A stretch of DNA of 64,000 bases, taken from contig JAPXFY010000015.1 in the NCBI GenBank assembly GCA_030674185.1, forward strand, positions 18,786,989-18,850,988. The letters are read 5' to 3'. Below, piece after piece: positions 46,801 through 57,393 of the stretch. A program made the position numbers and the translations under genes. Position 1 is the first letter of the stretch; each line of letters starts with the position of its first letter. The notes below the pieces were generated by a model. That model was not told where the DNA came from. It saw only the letters and a program-made list of their open reading frames with translations, and did not search any database. The DNA comes from Monoplex corrugatus (lineage: Eukaryota > Mollusca > Gastropoda > Littorinimorpha > Ranellidae).

Positions 46801-47204
46801 ATGTATGAGAAAGGGAGATTGTTAGAACGACTTGATCATCTTGGTTTTTCCCCCTCCTCTCCTCTCTCTCTTCTTTATTTTCTTTCCCTTTTCTTCCACC
46901 TTCAAACCCATATTTCCACAATATCATCTAATCATCATTCACTGCGAGTGTTTTTTTTTCTACAGAATGGACTGTTTCAGTGCACCCTTTTACAATCTCT
47001 TCTGTGCAAGTTGGCTAGAATGCCCAGGTTTTCTTTTTACCTTGACTGTGTGTAAGCCTACATAACTTGGCCAATCAATGATAGGTATACTCCATCAACA
47101 ATAGCAGCACACTCACCTAGTCAATACCATCTTGTTCACAAGTCCACTCCCCTCTCAATTTTCACACCTCTCCCACCATCTCCTCTACCATCTCTCCCTC
47201 CCTC

Positions 47205-47205
47205 C

Positions 47206-47288
<83 letters not shown>

Positions 47289-47300
47289 CGTGCGTGTAAA
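47205..47300. repeat. (TG)n microsatellite
   Basis: TG repeats from about 47211 to 47285, ending in CGTG variants. Confidence 0.95.
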
Positions 47301-48506
47301 AATCATACACTTTGCAGTTTCGTTCAGGCAGTAACATTTGTGCTGCCTTCTATTGCTGATAAAGCTAACAGTTGGAGGTACAACTTTTGTTTTGTGTTGA
47401 ATAAAGTAAATGTGAGTGTATTGTTAAAGCCCCAAGACACGGTAAGCAAGGTTGTCTCCCCTGCAAAGGTAAAAAAACACAAAAAAGCAGTATTTTTATC
47501 TATACACATGTTGTCATGGCATATCCCCAGTGGGTATGCCAAATGCACCCTTATAATGGTCAAATGTGACTGTGTTAAGGCAGCTATGAACCCATCTCAG
47601 CATGTCTGCCGGTGAAATGGTGACACATCATATCCAGCAGATCAGGTGTATATCATTGAGCTGTGGACCAAGAACCACCCCAAGAAATGACCTCTCTCAA
47701 TTGTGCCTGCACCTGACAGATGCAAAATGGAGAGATGTGCGCAACTCACATGCTGAGGGCAAACAGGTGCTCCCACTGTCATTGGCTGGCAAAAGAGTGC
47801 GCCAACGTAGACGTCCCTGGAGGGCTTGATCCTGGCTGGGGGAGGCCGAGGCATTTTCACCTCGCTCGAGGCCTACGGATGTCCACTTGCAAAGGGGGTA
47901 CCCCTCTGGCAAATAGGTAGGGGGGTGGGGTGGGGATCAGGTACACCATAAGGTGTTCTCTCTTTTACCTGCCTTTTGCAATCTCCCCCATTTGAGCTGA
48001 CGGGGTGGGGGGGGGGGGAGTTGGGGAGGATGTAAGCTCATGTGGTATATCACCAGTGGGAATACCATTCAGCAATTTGGTGACTGAAGGGGTTGTGTTT
48101 GTGTGACGGATGTGCTTTTATTATTTTCACACTATTGTTTTTATATTCGTTGTTACTGTTGTATAAGGCCTTTTGACTCATTTTGCTTTTGTGGAATGAT
48201 CAAGTGTTCTTGTGCTGGCACGTCACTGATGACATGAATTCTGCTGAACGTCATCATCATGAAAAAAATAAATGCTTTACGTGTTACATACATGATACAA
48301 TGACGTAGTTATATGAAAATACGTAAGGAACTATTGATTGGGTACTAAGGCAACAGGACAACGGTTTTATTGGAAAAAAAACGGTATCAGAGGAGGACAA
48401 GGACGAGAGGACACCAGGCACTGAGGACAGAGGTTCTCTGCGGGGAATAGACGAGATCTGTGCAACGGCACCGGTGGTCTTGTGATGGCGCGGCAGACCA
48501 TTCTAT
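47301..48506. other. Unassigned sequence; repeat G segment and G-run
   Basis: 47395-47480 (AAGTAAATGTGAGTGTATTG, AAGGTTGTCTCCCCTGCAAA) recurs in part at 57125-57150, 57855-57930 and 58605-58675, here called repeat G. A G-run lies at about 48007-48018. Frames at 47602-47829 and on the opposite strand are not recognised. Confidence 0.4.
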
Positions 48507-48552
48507 GACTGTAAAAGTGAGCGGTGGTTGTTACGATGTTACATTCCTGCAT
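48507..48552 (+). repeat. 44-bp minisatellite, first unit, cut off by LINE insertion
   Basis: GACTGTAAAAGTGAGCGGTG then GTTGTTACGATGTTACATTC matches the unit of the array at 54995-55772. The array resumes exactly at a unit start after the LINE. Confidence 0.85.
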
Positions 48553-48879
48553 AGCCTGCAAGCTGATGGAGCATATTGTCATCAGCCACATCATGTCCCA
48601 CGTTGAAAACAATGAGATTCTCTGTCCAGAGCAGCACGGCTTTCGACGCAGTCGGTCATGTGAGACTCAACTCCTAGGGTATGTAGACGAAGCGACCAGA
48701 GAGATCGAGAAGGGAAACCAGGAGGACACTATTGTCCTTGACTTCTCAAAAGCCTTCAACAAAGTCAGCCACACCCTACTTGTCCACAAACTACGTCGTT
48801 ACGGCATCAGAGGCCGCACCAACGCCTGGATCAAGAACTTCCTTGCGGATAGACAGCAGGCTGTGGTGGTGGAGGGAAC
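48553..48879 (+). pseudogene. LINE RT, 5' part (split by the LTR element)
   Basis: The frame reads IACKLMEHIVISHIMSHVEN, CPEQHGFRRSRSCETQLLGY, DTIVLDFSKAFNKVSHTLLV (RT box A, DFSKAF) and RRYGIRGRTNAWIKNFLADR, then breaks at VVVEGT where the LTR element starts. The frame resumes at 53799 with [14 protein letters not shown]. It is a CR1/Jockey-group non-LTR element truncated at its 5' end. Confidence 0.88.
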
Positions 48880-49027
48880 TGTAAGGTGTCTGCTTAGATA
48901 GCCTCGATTTGACTGTAAACAAGAAGAGGGTGACTTCCCTTGGGCGAGCGGCCGGGGCAGAACCAACGACTCGACCTCCACTGATTGAACCGATCGACTG
49001 AAGAACAGAGGGTTAGAAAACGATACA
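48880..49027 (+). repeat. 5' LTR
   Basis: Begins TGTAAGGTGTCTGCTTAGAT and ends AGAAAACGATACA. It differs from the 3' LTR by about six substitutions and one 3-bp indel (about 95 percent identity by eye), so the insertion is not very recent. Confidence 0.92.
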
Positions 49028-49044
49028 TGGTGTCAGAAGTGGGA
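49028..49044 (+). other. Primer-binding site, tRNA-Leu type
   Basis: TGGTGTCAGAAGTGGGA directly follows the 5' LTR. It is complementary to the CCCACTTCTGACACCA end typical of animal tRNA-Leu, recalled from general knowledge of tRNA sequences. Confidence 0.75.
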
Positions 49045-49138
49045 TGTGAGTCGGTGCTGAAGATATTTTCATTAATGAAAATTTTCAAAAGGTAAGGGAA
49101 GAGACAATAATTTCTTTCGATTTAACAGTGGTGATCGA

Positions 49139-50178
49139 GTGACGTCAGTTACCATGAATGACAATGAAAACGAAGAGGAACGGCCGCGAAGGCGACCCAA
49201 AAGACAAAGAAGAAGAAATATCCCATTGCCGTCCAAGTTGGAGGTAACGGGAGGTGACCTACAAAGCAACTGGAAAAAATTTCGAAGGCTTTGGGACAGC
49301 TACGAAATCGTCACTGAGCTGAATGAAGAAGATCAAGAATTTAGAACTGCAACGTTCTTGTCATGTGCTGGATCGGAAGGTTTGGATATTTTTGAAGGTT
49401 TGCCTTTCGCGAAGGAAGAAAAAAGAAAGAATCTTGACCTAATCCTGCAAAAATTTGAGGCATTCTGCATTGGAGAAAAAAATGAAACCTATGAATCATA
49501 TGTATTTCATAAAAGACACCAAGTGGCAGGAGAATCTGTTGAAAATTTTGTTTGTGATTTGAGGAAACTCATCAAGTTATGCAATTTTGGCAGCAGTCAA
49601 CTGGAAGACAGACTTCTTCGAGACCAGTTCTTGGCGTAAAAAATGAAAGTCTCAGAACAAAGCTGTTGGAAGTGAGAAAATTGTCATTGGACAATTGCTT
49701 AGATATATGCAGAGCATTTGAAATGAGTCAGCAGCAGAACATGGCCATGATGGCAGGAGATTCCAGGACTGAAGGAGAAGAGATCAGTGCTCTTCGTGAA
49801 AGAAAGAAAAGCCTCAGGAGAAAAGTAACTCAACTAAAAAAGTGCATATACTGTGGCAAAGAGCATAGATTCAGGAAAGAAGAATGTCCAGCATTTGGAA
49901 AAAACTGCCTGAACTGTGGAGAAAAAAATCATTTTTCAGTGGTTTGCAAAGCACAAAGAAAAAATTCAAGAAGAAATCCAGTTCAGAGATTTTCAGAAAC
50001 AGGTGAGACGGATTCAGAAGCTGAAGTGTGGGCTGTTGACCATAAGAAGAAAGAGAAAATGTCAAAGCAAAAATACTCATCAATGGAAATCAAGTTCAAT
50101 TTGTTTTGGACACTGGGGCATCTACAAATGTCATGCCAAAGAAGATGTATAAGAAAGTGTCTGGGGACACTTACTTAA
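49139..50178 (+). pseudogene. gag of the LTR element, frameshifted
   Basis: The first frame (to TAA at 49637) carries the capsid-like region (NWKKFRRLWDSYEIVTELN, ETYESYVFHKRHQVAGESVE, CDLRKLIKLCNFG). It continues in another frame (GVKNESLRTKLLEVRKLSLD), ending in two zinc knuckles at about 49846-49957: CIYCGKEHRFRKEEC and CLNCGEKNHFSVVC, the second a standard CX2CX4HX4C. One frameshift near 49632 separates the two halves. The basic N-terminus may begin at 49139 or at the next ATG. Role: packaging of element RNA into particles. Confidence 0.82.
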
Positions 50179-53100
50179 AGAAACTGACACAAAGTAAGAG
50201 CAAATTAGTCATGTTCAACAAAACAGAAATGAAACCTCGTGGAGAAGTGGTGATGAAAGTGGTCAATCCAAAGAATAAAAACAGTTACAAAGTGAGATTT
50301 GTTGTCACAGAAGAAGCTTGCTCTCCAATACTGGGTCTGAGAGCAGTGCAAGGCATGGATCTGATCACAGTGAACACAGAAAACATTGCAGCAGTTTCAA
50401 AAGAGAAAGAAAGCACTATTTTTGAAAAGTATGCAGATGTTTTTGAAGGAGAAGTTGGACAATTTGCCGGAAAGCTGCACCTTCAGACGGACAAAGAATC
50501 CAATCCAGTCAAGATGCCTTGCAGAAAATGGCCATTATCAGTGAAGAAGAAGGTCAAGAATGAGTTGAAAAGATTAGAGAAATTGAGAGTTGTCAGCCGT
50601 GTAGATACTCCAACCGACTGGATCAGTAGTCTGGTGGTTGCAGTAAAGCCCAATGGGAAGATCAGGTTGTGTATTGACCCAAAACCTTTGAACAAAGCAC
50701 TGAAGAGGAATGAGTACCCAACACCAACATTGGATGATGTTCTACCCAAACTCAAAAAAGCCAAATATTTCACACACCTTGACTTGAGAAATGGATTTTG
50801 GCATGTACAGCTGGATGAAGAAAGCAGTTACTTGACCACGTTTGAGACTCCTTTCGGAAAATGCAGGTGGAACAGAATGCCATTTGGAATATCTGTCGCA
50901 CCTGAAGAATTCCAGAGAAGAGTTGATGAAGCACTCTCAGAACTACCAGGAGTATCGGCAGTCCACGACGATATTATCCTCTGGGGAGAAGGCGATTCTG
51001 ATGAAGAAGGAGAAAAGAATCATGATGAACGCTTGGAGATGTTGCTACAGAGGTGCCAAGAAAAAACTCAACAAAGAGAAAATTGAGCTGAAACAGACAG
51101 AGATCAAATACCTAGGACATATTCTTTCAAGAGAAGGACTCAAACCTGATCTAAAAAAGATTGCGGCAGTTCAACAGCTACCAACTCCGGAATCAAAAGA
51201 GGATGTGCAGAGATTGCTGGGAGTTGTAGGCTATCTTCAGAAATTTGCTTCAAATTTGTCTGAAGAAGCGGCCCCAATGAGAGAACTTTTGAAAAAGAAT
51301 GTTCATTTCAGGTGGGATCCTGAGACACACGGAACAGCACTAGAAAAAGTGAAGAAAACTCTGTCAGAGCCACCAGTACTACGCTATTTTGACGCGGCAG
51401 AAAAACACTGAAATCACTCTACAGTGTGATGCTTCATCATACGGCTTAGGTGCCTGCCTGCTACAGAATGGTCAGCCTGTACAATATGCATCTCGAGCCA
51501 TGACCGAAGCTGAAAAAAATTATGCACAAATTGAAAAAGAGATGATGGCAATAGTCTTTGGTCTAGAAAGATTTGAAAGATATGTCTATGGGCACAAAGT
51601 TACAGTGGAATCTGACCACAAGCCATTAGAGGTGATTCACAAGAAAAGCTTCTTGTCAGCTCCAAAGAGAATCCAAAGAATGCTGCTACACACACAAAAA
51701 TATGATTATGAAGTGGTGTACAAAAAAGGATCTGAAATGTATCTTGCAGATACTCTCAGCAGGGCGCTCAGTGGAAAACCTGAACAACAAATGAGCCACA
51801 AAGAGCTAATTTTCTGCACTGAACTTGAAGACACAGATGTTACTCAAGAACTAGCAATCAGTGAACTGACTCTTTCAAATCTTCAGAAAGCAACTCAAGA
51901 AGATGCTGATATGAGCGAGTTGATGAAAATTATTCTTGGAGGCTGGCCTGAAGAAAAGAAAAGTTTGACAGAAAACATGCAAGACTATTTTCCTTTCAGA
52001 GATGAACTGTCAGTGCAAAATGGAGTGATTTTTAAGGCACACAGAGTGGTTGTGCCGAACCAACAAAGACAGTTTTTCTTGGAGAAAATTCACTTAAGTC
52101 ACGCTGGGATACAGGGATGCATCAGACATGCAAGAGAGGTTGTGTATTAGCCAAGAATGAGTTCTGACATTGAGAGTTTTATCAAAGATTGCCAGACATG
52201 TCAAGAGTTCAGTCAGAATCAACAAAAAGAACCACTCATCAGCAGTGAAATACCAGAGTTACCCTGGCAATATGTAGCAGCTGATTTGTTTGAGTTCAAA
52301 AAGAAAAGCTACTTGGTTGTTGTCGATCATTACTCCGATTTTTTCGAAGTAGATGTTCTGACCACCAAAGACAGTGCTGAAGTCATCAAGAAGATGAAAG
52401 CCCACTTTGCAAGGCATGGCATCCCAGAGAAATTGACAACTGACAATGGACCACCTTTCAACTCACATGAGTTTGTGAAATTTTCTCAGCTGTATGGATT
52501 TGAACATGTTACAAGTTCACCCGGTTATCCTCAGTCGAATGGAAAAGCTGAAAATGCCGTGAAACTTGCCAAGAACACCATAAAAAAATGTCATCACAGT
52601 GGCCAGGATGGCTATTTAGCCTTGTTGGAGCTGAGAAATACTCCATCAGAAATTCTGAACAGTTCTCCAGCACAGAGACTGTTTGCAAGAAGAACTAGGA
52701 CACAGGTTCCTATTGCCAGATCTTTGTTGAAACCTTCAGTGATACAAGTTAGAGCTGGCCTTCACAACAGGAAAAGAAAGCAGGCTCAATATTATAACCG
52801 AGGAGCTGCAGAACTTACAGAACTAAAGCCTGGACATATCGTTCGATTTCGTCCACCAGGGTCAAAAAGATGGGTCAAAGCCCAAGTTGATAAACAAGTG
52901 GACGTCAGGTCATACAGAATTCATACAGAAAATGGACGCATGTTCAGAAGAAATCGACGCGACATCAGAGACACAAGGGAGGAGGACTTAAAGTCAGTAC
53001 CTGAGCCACAAAAGATGAGCAAATCTGTCACCTTCTATCCTACCTGCAAAACCACTCCAGTCGCAAAATCGTTTCAATCGAGAAGAAAGAATGGATCGGA

Positions 53101-53377
53101 CACAAAAGAAAAGTCATCTCCAAGACAGGAAGATAGGAAGATAGGTCGTTTGATGTAGAAACCGATGTGGAAAGGCCAACCAACAGTGACAGAAATCATG
53201 CCCCTGACTGCTCTGAAACTGAACCTGACTCCTGTGTGCATCAAGAAACGACGCAGGACAAGAGCACGATCTACTCAACCACATCAAGAAACAACACCTT
53301 CTACTCAGTGGAAACCAAAACAAACTCGCTTAGGTCGTAGCGTGAAATCACCTGTCTACATGAAGGACTATGTGTAG
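50070..53377 (+). pseudogene. pol of the LTR element: protease, RT, RNase H, integrase; broken
   Basis: Protease active site DTGAST at about 50109. RT: VDTPTDWISSLVVAVKPNGK, FTHLDLRNGFWHVQL (box A) and VHDDIILWG (catalytic DD, about 50967-50993). RNase H: LQCDASSYGLGACLL and the DHKPLE segment. Integrase zinc finger H-H-C-C near 52090-52200. Integrase core Asp in AADLFEF, Asp in TTDNGPPF, Glu in GKAENAVK. Pol is in the -1 frame relative to the second half of gag, as expected for a frameshift-expressed pol. Frameshifts near 51055 and 51400, an in-frame TAG at 52148-52150 (at a Trp position in relatives) and another at 53156-53158 disable it. The likely ancestral C-terminus is MKDYV at 53377. 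Confidence 0.88.
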
Positions 53378-53627
53378 AAAGCAAAACAATCACTATCAAG
53401 TCACTATGTTCAATTGCTGTTTTGTTCAGTTATGTTTCTACCAATAACTTTAATGCTTCAAGTTCAACCTTACCTTTTAATCTTCGTGATGCTGTTGTTT
53501 GATTTCAAAAGACTTCGTGTGGACTGATCCAGAGGAACTGCTTCGGTTATGGTGTCCTATATATATATTCCTTCAATGTGACAGTTCAGAAGAGCCAGTC
53601 TTAAGTTTATTTTAATCCACATCACAT

Positions 53628-53642
53628 TTAAAGACAGGGGGA
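53628..53642 (+). other. Polypurine tract
   Basis: AAAGACAGGGGGA directly before the TG of the 3' LTR, where plus-strand DNA synthesis primes. Confidence 0.75.
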
Positions 53643-53793
53643 TGTAACGTGTCGTCTGCTTAGATAGCCTCGATTTGACTGTAAACAAGAAGAGGGCGAC
53701 TTCCCTTGGGCGAGCAGCTGGAGCAGAACCAACGACTCGACCTCCACTGATTGAACCGATCGACTTAAGAACAGAGGGTTAGAAAACGATACA
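53643..53793 (+). repeat. 3' LTR
   Basis: Begins TGTAACGTGTCGTCTGCTTA and ends GAAAACGATACA; followed by the target duplication GGAAC. Confidence 0.92.
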
Positions 53794-53798
53794 GGAAC

Positions 53799-54994
53799 AA
53801 GATCCGACTTCCTACCTGTGGAATCCGGTGTCCCTCAAGGCTCGGTCCTTGGTCCGAGTCTTTTTCTCCTGTACATAAACGACCTTCCTGATGGCATCAA
53901 GTCGAAGATCCGCCTATTTGCCGACGATACAATGTGCAGCAAGACCATCATGGAGAAAAAAGACGAGCGAGTACTACAAGAAGATCTCCACAGAAGTTCC
54001 ATCCACAGAAGTGCTCAACGCTGAGTTACATGGACAAAATCTTGAAAACGTCAACACCACTAAGTACCTTGGTGTCAACATCCAGGACAACATGCAGTGA
54101 GAATCTCACATTGACTCCATCACAAAGAAAGCCAGCAAGACCCTAGGCTTCATCCGGCGCAACCTCAAGATTGGCAACAAGAAGACAAAGGAAACTGCGT
54201 ACAAAGCCCTTGTTCGCCCACTTCTTGAGTACGCAGCCACCGTCTGGGATCCCTACACTGCAAACGAGATTGAGGCCCTTCAGAAGATCCAACGAAGAGT
54301 AGCAAGATGGGTCTCCAATCATCATGCGTGGACACCATCCTTGACTCCCTCAACTGGCCTTCCCTGCAACAGCGTCGTAAGAAAGCCCGCTTGGAGATGT
54401 TTTATAAGTTCCATCACAGTCTCATCTCCATTAGCTCCATGTACCTGCCCAAACCACCTGACAGCAGGCTGAGCTCTAGGACAAACAACAACCTGAGCTA
54501 CGACATTCCTACCTGCACGACACGGTACAGGCAGATGACGTTCTTCCCGAGGACCATACCTGAATGTAACAAGTTGCCTCAGGAGGTTGTGACAGCTGAG
54601 TCACTGGACTGCTTCAAGTCCAGACTGGCCTCCCATCTCTAACAACCTTCCCCCAACCCTCCCCCTTTGCCCTCCTCCTCACCACTACTCCCTAAACCCC
54701 CCCCCCCTGCCATCCCTCCCAGTCATTTTTCCATCCCTGACCCCCTCCCCCTGTTTTTCACCATCACCCCCACCACCCCTCACACCTCTATTTGACCTAG
54801 CCAAGTAGCGGTGATGAAGGCTGAGGCACTGCTGGTAGGGGCTTGACCCCGGGTACCTTCAAGGAAATCAGACTGGCTCAGTTGGAGTTGTGAAAATGTT
54901 CCAAATCCTCACAACAGCGCAATCTTCGGCAATCTCCCCAAACTACGACAAAACCATCAGCAGAATGATGTTGGCCGTATAAAGGAAGAAGAAG
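53799..54994 (+). pseudogene. LINE RT, 3' part, with 3' UTR
   Basis: It resumes the LINE broken at 48879: [20 protein letters not shown] (RT box B), [13 protein letters not shown] (catalytic FADD), and after an internal deletion near 53990, TTKYLGVNIQDNMQ, KKASKTLGFIRRNLKIGNKK, ALVRPLLEYAATVWDPYTAN, RRKKARLEMFYKFHHSL and the end SLDCFKSRLASHL (stop at 54640-54642). A pyrimidine-rich 3' UTR ends in GGAAGAAGAA at about 54990. Stops and frameshifts (for example near 54098) make it inactive. Confidence 0.88.
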
Positions 54995-55772
54995 ACTGTA
55001 AAAGTGTGCGTTGGTTGTTACGGTTCCTGTGACTGTAAAAGTGTGCGGTGGTTGTTACGATACTATGTTCCTGTGACTGTAAAAGTGTGTGTTGGTTGTT
55101 ACGATACCACGTTCCTGTGACTGTAAAAGTGTGCGGTGGTTGTTACGATACCACGTTCCTGTGACTGTAAAAGTGTGCGGTGGTTGTTACGATACTATGT
55201 TCCTGTGACTGTAAGTGTGTTGGTTGTTAAGATACCACGTTCCTGTGACTGTAAAAGTGTGCGGTGGTTGTTACGATACTATGTTCCTGTGACTGTAAAA
55301 GTGTGTGTTGGTTGTTACGATACCACGTTCCTGTGACTGTAAAAGTGTGCGCTGGTTGTTACGATACTATGTTCCTGTGACTGTAAAAGTGTGTGTTGGT
55401 TGTTACGATACTATGTTCCTGTGACTGTAAAAGTGTGCGCTGGTTGTTACGATACTACGTTCCTGTGACTGTAAAAGTGTGTTGGTTGTTACGATACTAC
55501 GTTCCTGTGACTGTAAAAGTGTGCGGTGGTTGTTACGATACTACGTTCCTGTGACTGTAAAAGTGTGCGGTGGTTGTTACGATGCTACGTTCCTGTGACT
55601 GTAAAAGTGTGCGGTGGTTGTTACGATGCTACGTTCCTGTGACTGTAAAAGTGTGCGGTGGTTGTTACGATACTACGTTCCTGTGACTGTAAAAGTGTGT
55701 GGTGGTTGTTACGATACTACGTTCCTGTGACTGTAAAAGTGTGCGCTGGTTGTTACGATACTATGTTTCTAT
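54995..55772 (+). repeat. 44-bp minisatellite array
   Basis: Unit GACTGTAAAAGTGTGCGGTG, then GTTGTTACGATACTACGTTC, then CTGT. Starts at 55031 and 55075 give 44 bp. About 17 units with variation at GCGG/GTGT/GCGC and ACTATG/ACCACG positions. Its first unit lies 6.4 kb upstream at 48507. Confidence 0.95.
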
Positions 55773-56013
55773 AACTGATTAGACGTTGTATATTTGTCTC
55801 TATTATTATATGTTTGGGGATGAACTGAGGGATTCTGACTGATTATAAAATATTTAAATATACTGTTTTGTTTGCAGAGGTTGTTGAAGTGACTGAATGG
55901 AGGGTTGTATGTGATTGGGGCAAACACATAGAACACGCACCTACACACATACAGTCTACTTTCATTCTATTTCTGTCAGTCACACATAAACAGACCTTCT
56001 GTAACAGTTTGTT
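55773..56013 (-). other. Downstream flank of the unidentified gene
   Basis: AT-rich. This would be 3' UTR on the minus strand. No canonical AATAAA is evident on the minus strand here. Confidence 0.3.
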
Positions 56014-56193
56014 CTAAGGCAAATTATAAACCCAACGCAACATGTGGTTGTCAGAATCTGCAGGCAAGCCTACGACCTGAAGTTGTCCTGGTCCAATCTC
56101 CCACACTTTCTCCACAATATTTTGTGGTGACATGTCAATTCTTGCTACTGTAATATTGGATGCGGGAACAAATCCCCCACTTGCTTGATTCCT
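56014..56193 (-). CDS. Terminal exon of an unidentified gene
   Basis: On the minus strand a long T-rich tract and AAACAG (acceptor at 56196-56194) precede AGGAATCAAGC. The exon enters in phase 0 and runs 59 codons to TAG at 56016-56014. The text (GGFVPASNITVARIDMSPQN, IVEKVWEIGPGQLQVVGLPA, SDNHMLRWVYNLP) has mixed, non-repetitive composition typical of a conserved globular C-terminus. I do not recognise the family. The frame stays open upstream of the acceptor into the T-rich intron, but that part is low-complexity and is excluded. It lies 3.8 kb downstream of AAR2 on the same strand and cannot be AAR2, whose stop is at 59951. Confidence 0.6.
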   Translation of the reverse strand, partial: RNQASGGFVPASNITVARIDMSPQNIVEKVWEIGPGQLQVVGLPADSDNHMLRWVYNLP

Positions 56194-56342
56194 CTGTTTA
56201 AAAACAAAACAAAACAACAACAAAAAATGAAGGCAAGATCTAGCCTCATGAATGCCACGATGTGTAGCAGTGTAATGTGCAGCGATTCTAGCTCCCGAAC
56301 TCATAATTGGTAGCTTTATGCTCTGCTAAATTAAGTCTTTAA

Positions 56343-56502
56343 CCCTTTGACTCCCGCCCCCTGTCACCAGCATCGCGCACTGTCAACCACACTGGCAAAG
56401 CAAAAACGTAACCTTTTGACTCGCCCTATCCACCAGCTTCCTGCAGGTGAGTCAAAGGGTTAAGCTTTTGCCATTGGTGAATAGGGTGCGGGAGTCAAAG
56501 GG
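56343..56502. mobile_element. piggyBac-like MITE, copy 2
   Basis: Flanked by TTAA on both sides (56339-56342, 56503-56506). The termini CCCTTTGACTCCCGC and GCGGGAGTCAAAGGG are exact inverses of 15 bp. An inner pair (CCTTTTGACTC...GAGTCAAAGG) makes a second hairpin. TTAA targets and CCC ends suggest mobilisation by a piggyBac-type transposase. It would lie in the intron between the two candidate exons. Confidence 0.75.
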
Positions 56503-56671
56503 TTAACATGAGGCTCCTTGAGATTCTGAATCACTAAGTCTGTAACAGACCTGACTAAAATTTCCTTCTCCTCATAGCTCATGTAAGGACGAGTATGTTC
56601 CGCTCAGTAAGGGAGAGGTTTCTAGAAAGAATTCCCCTCTCTACCCAACATTTAGACTGACACACACACAC

Positions 56672-56741
56672 GTCAGAAGTGTTATCACTTGCAACAGTTC
56701 TGCCATCCAAAGCCAGGAGCTTAGAAACTGTTTTAGATGCT
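56672..56741 (-). CDS. Possible penultimate exon of the same unidentified gene
   Basis: The minus-strand frame reads SKTVSKLLALDGRTVASDNT then SD. It follows a T-run and AG, and is followed by GTGTGT as a possible donor after GAC. Leaving in phase 0, it would join in frame to the exon at 56193. The acceptor (a purine-interrupted GAGGGGGAG) and the donor are both weak, so this is tentative. Confidence 0.3.
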
Positions 56742-57393
56742 CTCCCCCTCAAAAAAAAAAAAAAAAAATTAATCATGATCAAAAGAGAGAAAGACAAATC
56801 AGGCAAGACAGCATGATGTAAGGTGCGTGGCTATACCTGGCCATGCTAATATTAAGCACATAAAATGGCAAAACAGAGCATAAACTTGAATGACGAGGTC
56901 GCTTGTCCGAAAACAAATGTCTGTGATGATGGGGGCTGGAATGATGATTCGAGAGGTGCTTTTTCCAGCAAATGCCTGCACAGAGAGTACAAGGGATTGC
57001 ACCACAAGGCCCTGGCAAGGCCACTTTCGCTTCATCTTGGTTTTAGCTGCTAAAATCGGTCAAAACAGAGCAATGTACTGGTGCCATCATGTTCACAGTC
57101 CAACATGATGCAGCTCATATGACGCCGAAACAAGGTTGTCTCCATTGCAAAAGTAAAACAAGCAAAAAACGAGACAAAACAGACCTTTAACTCAACAGAA
57201 TTAACTGTCTCGTCCAAAATACAAAACGAAACAAAACAGACATCTCCGAGGAATATAAAACATTAAAAAAAAAAAGAAAAAAAAGAAAAACAAAAAAAAA
57301 GATAAAAAAAGAAAGAAGACTTCTTGGTAGTTGGGCAGGCTAGGAGTCCACAAGACTTTTGCTGAGTGCTGTGTCAGTATGATATTTAGGTAG
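56742..57393. other. Unassigned sequence
   Basis: An A-run at 56751-56768 and A-rich AAAAAG tracts at 57265-57320. A minus-strand frame at 56799-57035 is bounded by TTTTAG and GGTATAG but shows no known motif and does not fit in phase with the terminal exon. Confidence 0.35.

Larger units (their letters stand above)
48880..53793 (+). mobile_element. Ty3/Gypsy-type LTR retrotransposon (4914 bp), inactivated
   Basis: Two short LTRs (148 and 151 bp) starting TG and ending CA bracket gag and pol. The 5-bp target duplication GGAAC is at 48875-48879 and 53794-53798. A primer-binding site follows the left LTR and a purine tract precedes the right one. Domain order protease, RT, RNase H, integrase is that of Gypsy elements. 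It inserted into the RT gene of an older LINE. Confidence 0.93.

Noticed and set aside
46965..47050. Possible exon after TTTTTTTTCTACAG, ending before GTAAGC
   Set aside because: The acceptor is good, but two frames are equally open, the donor context (TGTGT then GTAAGC) is weak, and no homology is seen.
48524..48901. 125-codon RT protein as an independent gene
   Set aside because: Its last codons run into the 5' LTR, and the true continuation is at 53799.
56194..56304. Start of the unidentified gene at an ATG at 56304 on the minus strand
   Set aside because: That part lies before a clear acceptor (TTTTTAAACAG), includes a Phe/Leu run from the T-rich tract, and is better explained as intron.
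56799..57035. Exon with MKRKWPCQGLVVQSL on the minus strand
   Set aside because: Flanking TTTTAG and GTATAG are possible splice sites, but the phase does not fit the terminal exon and the hydrophobic text matches no family.
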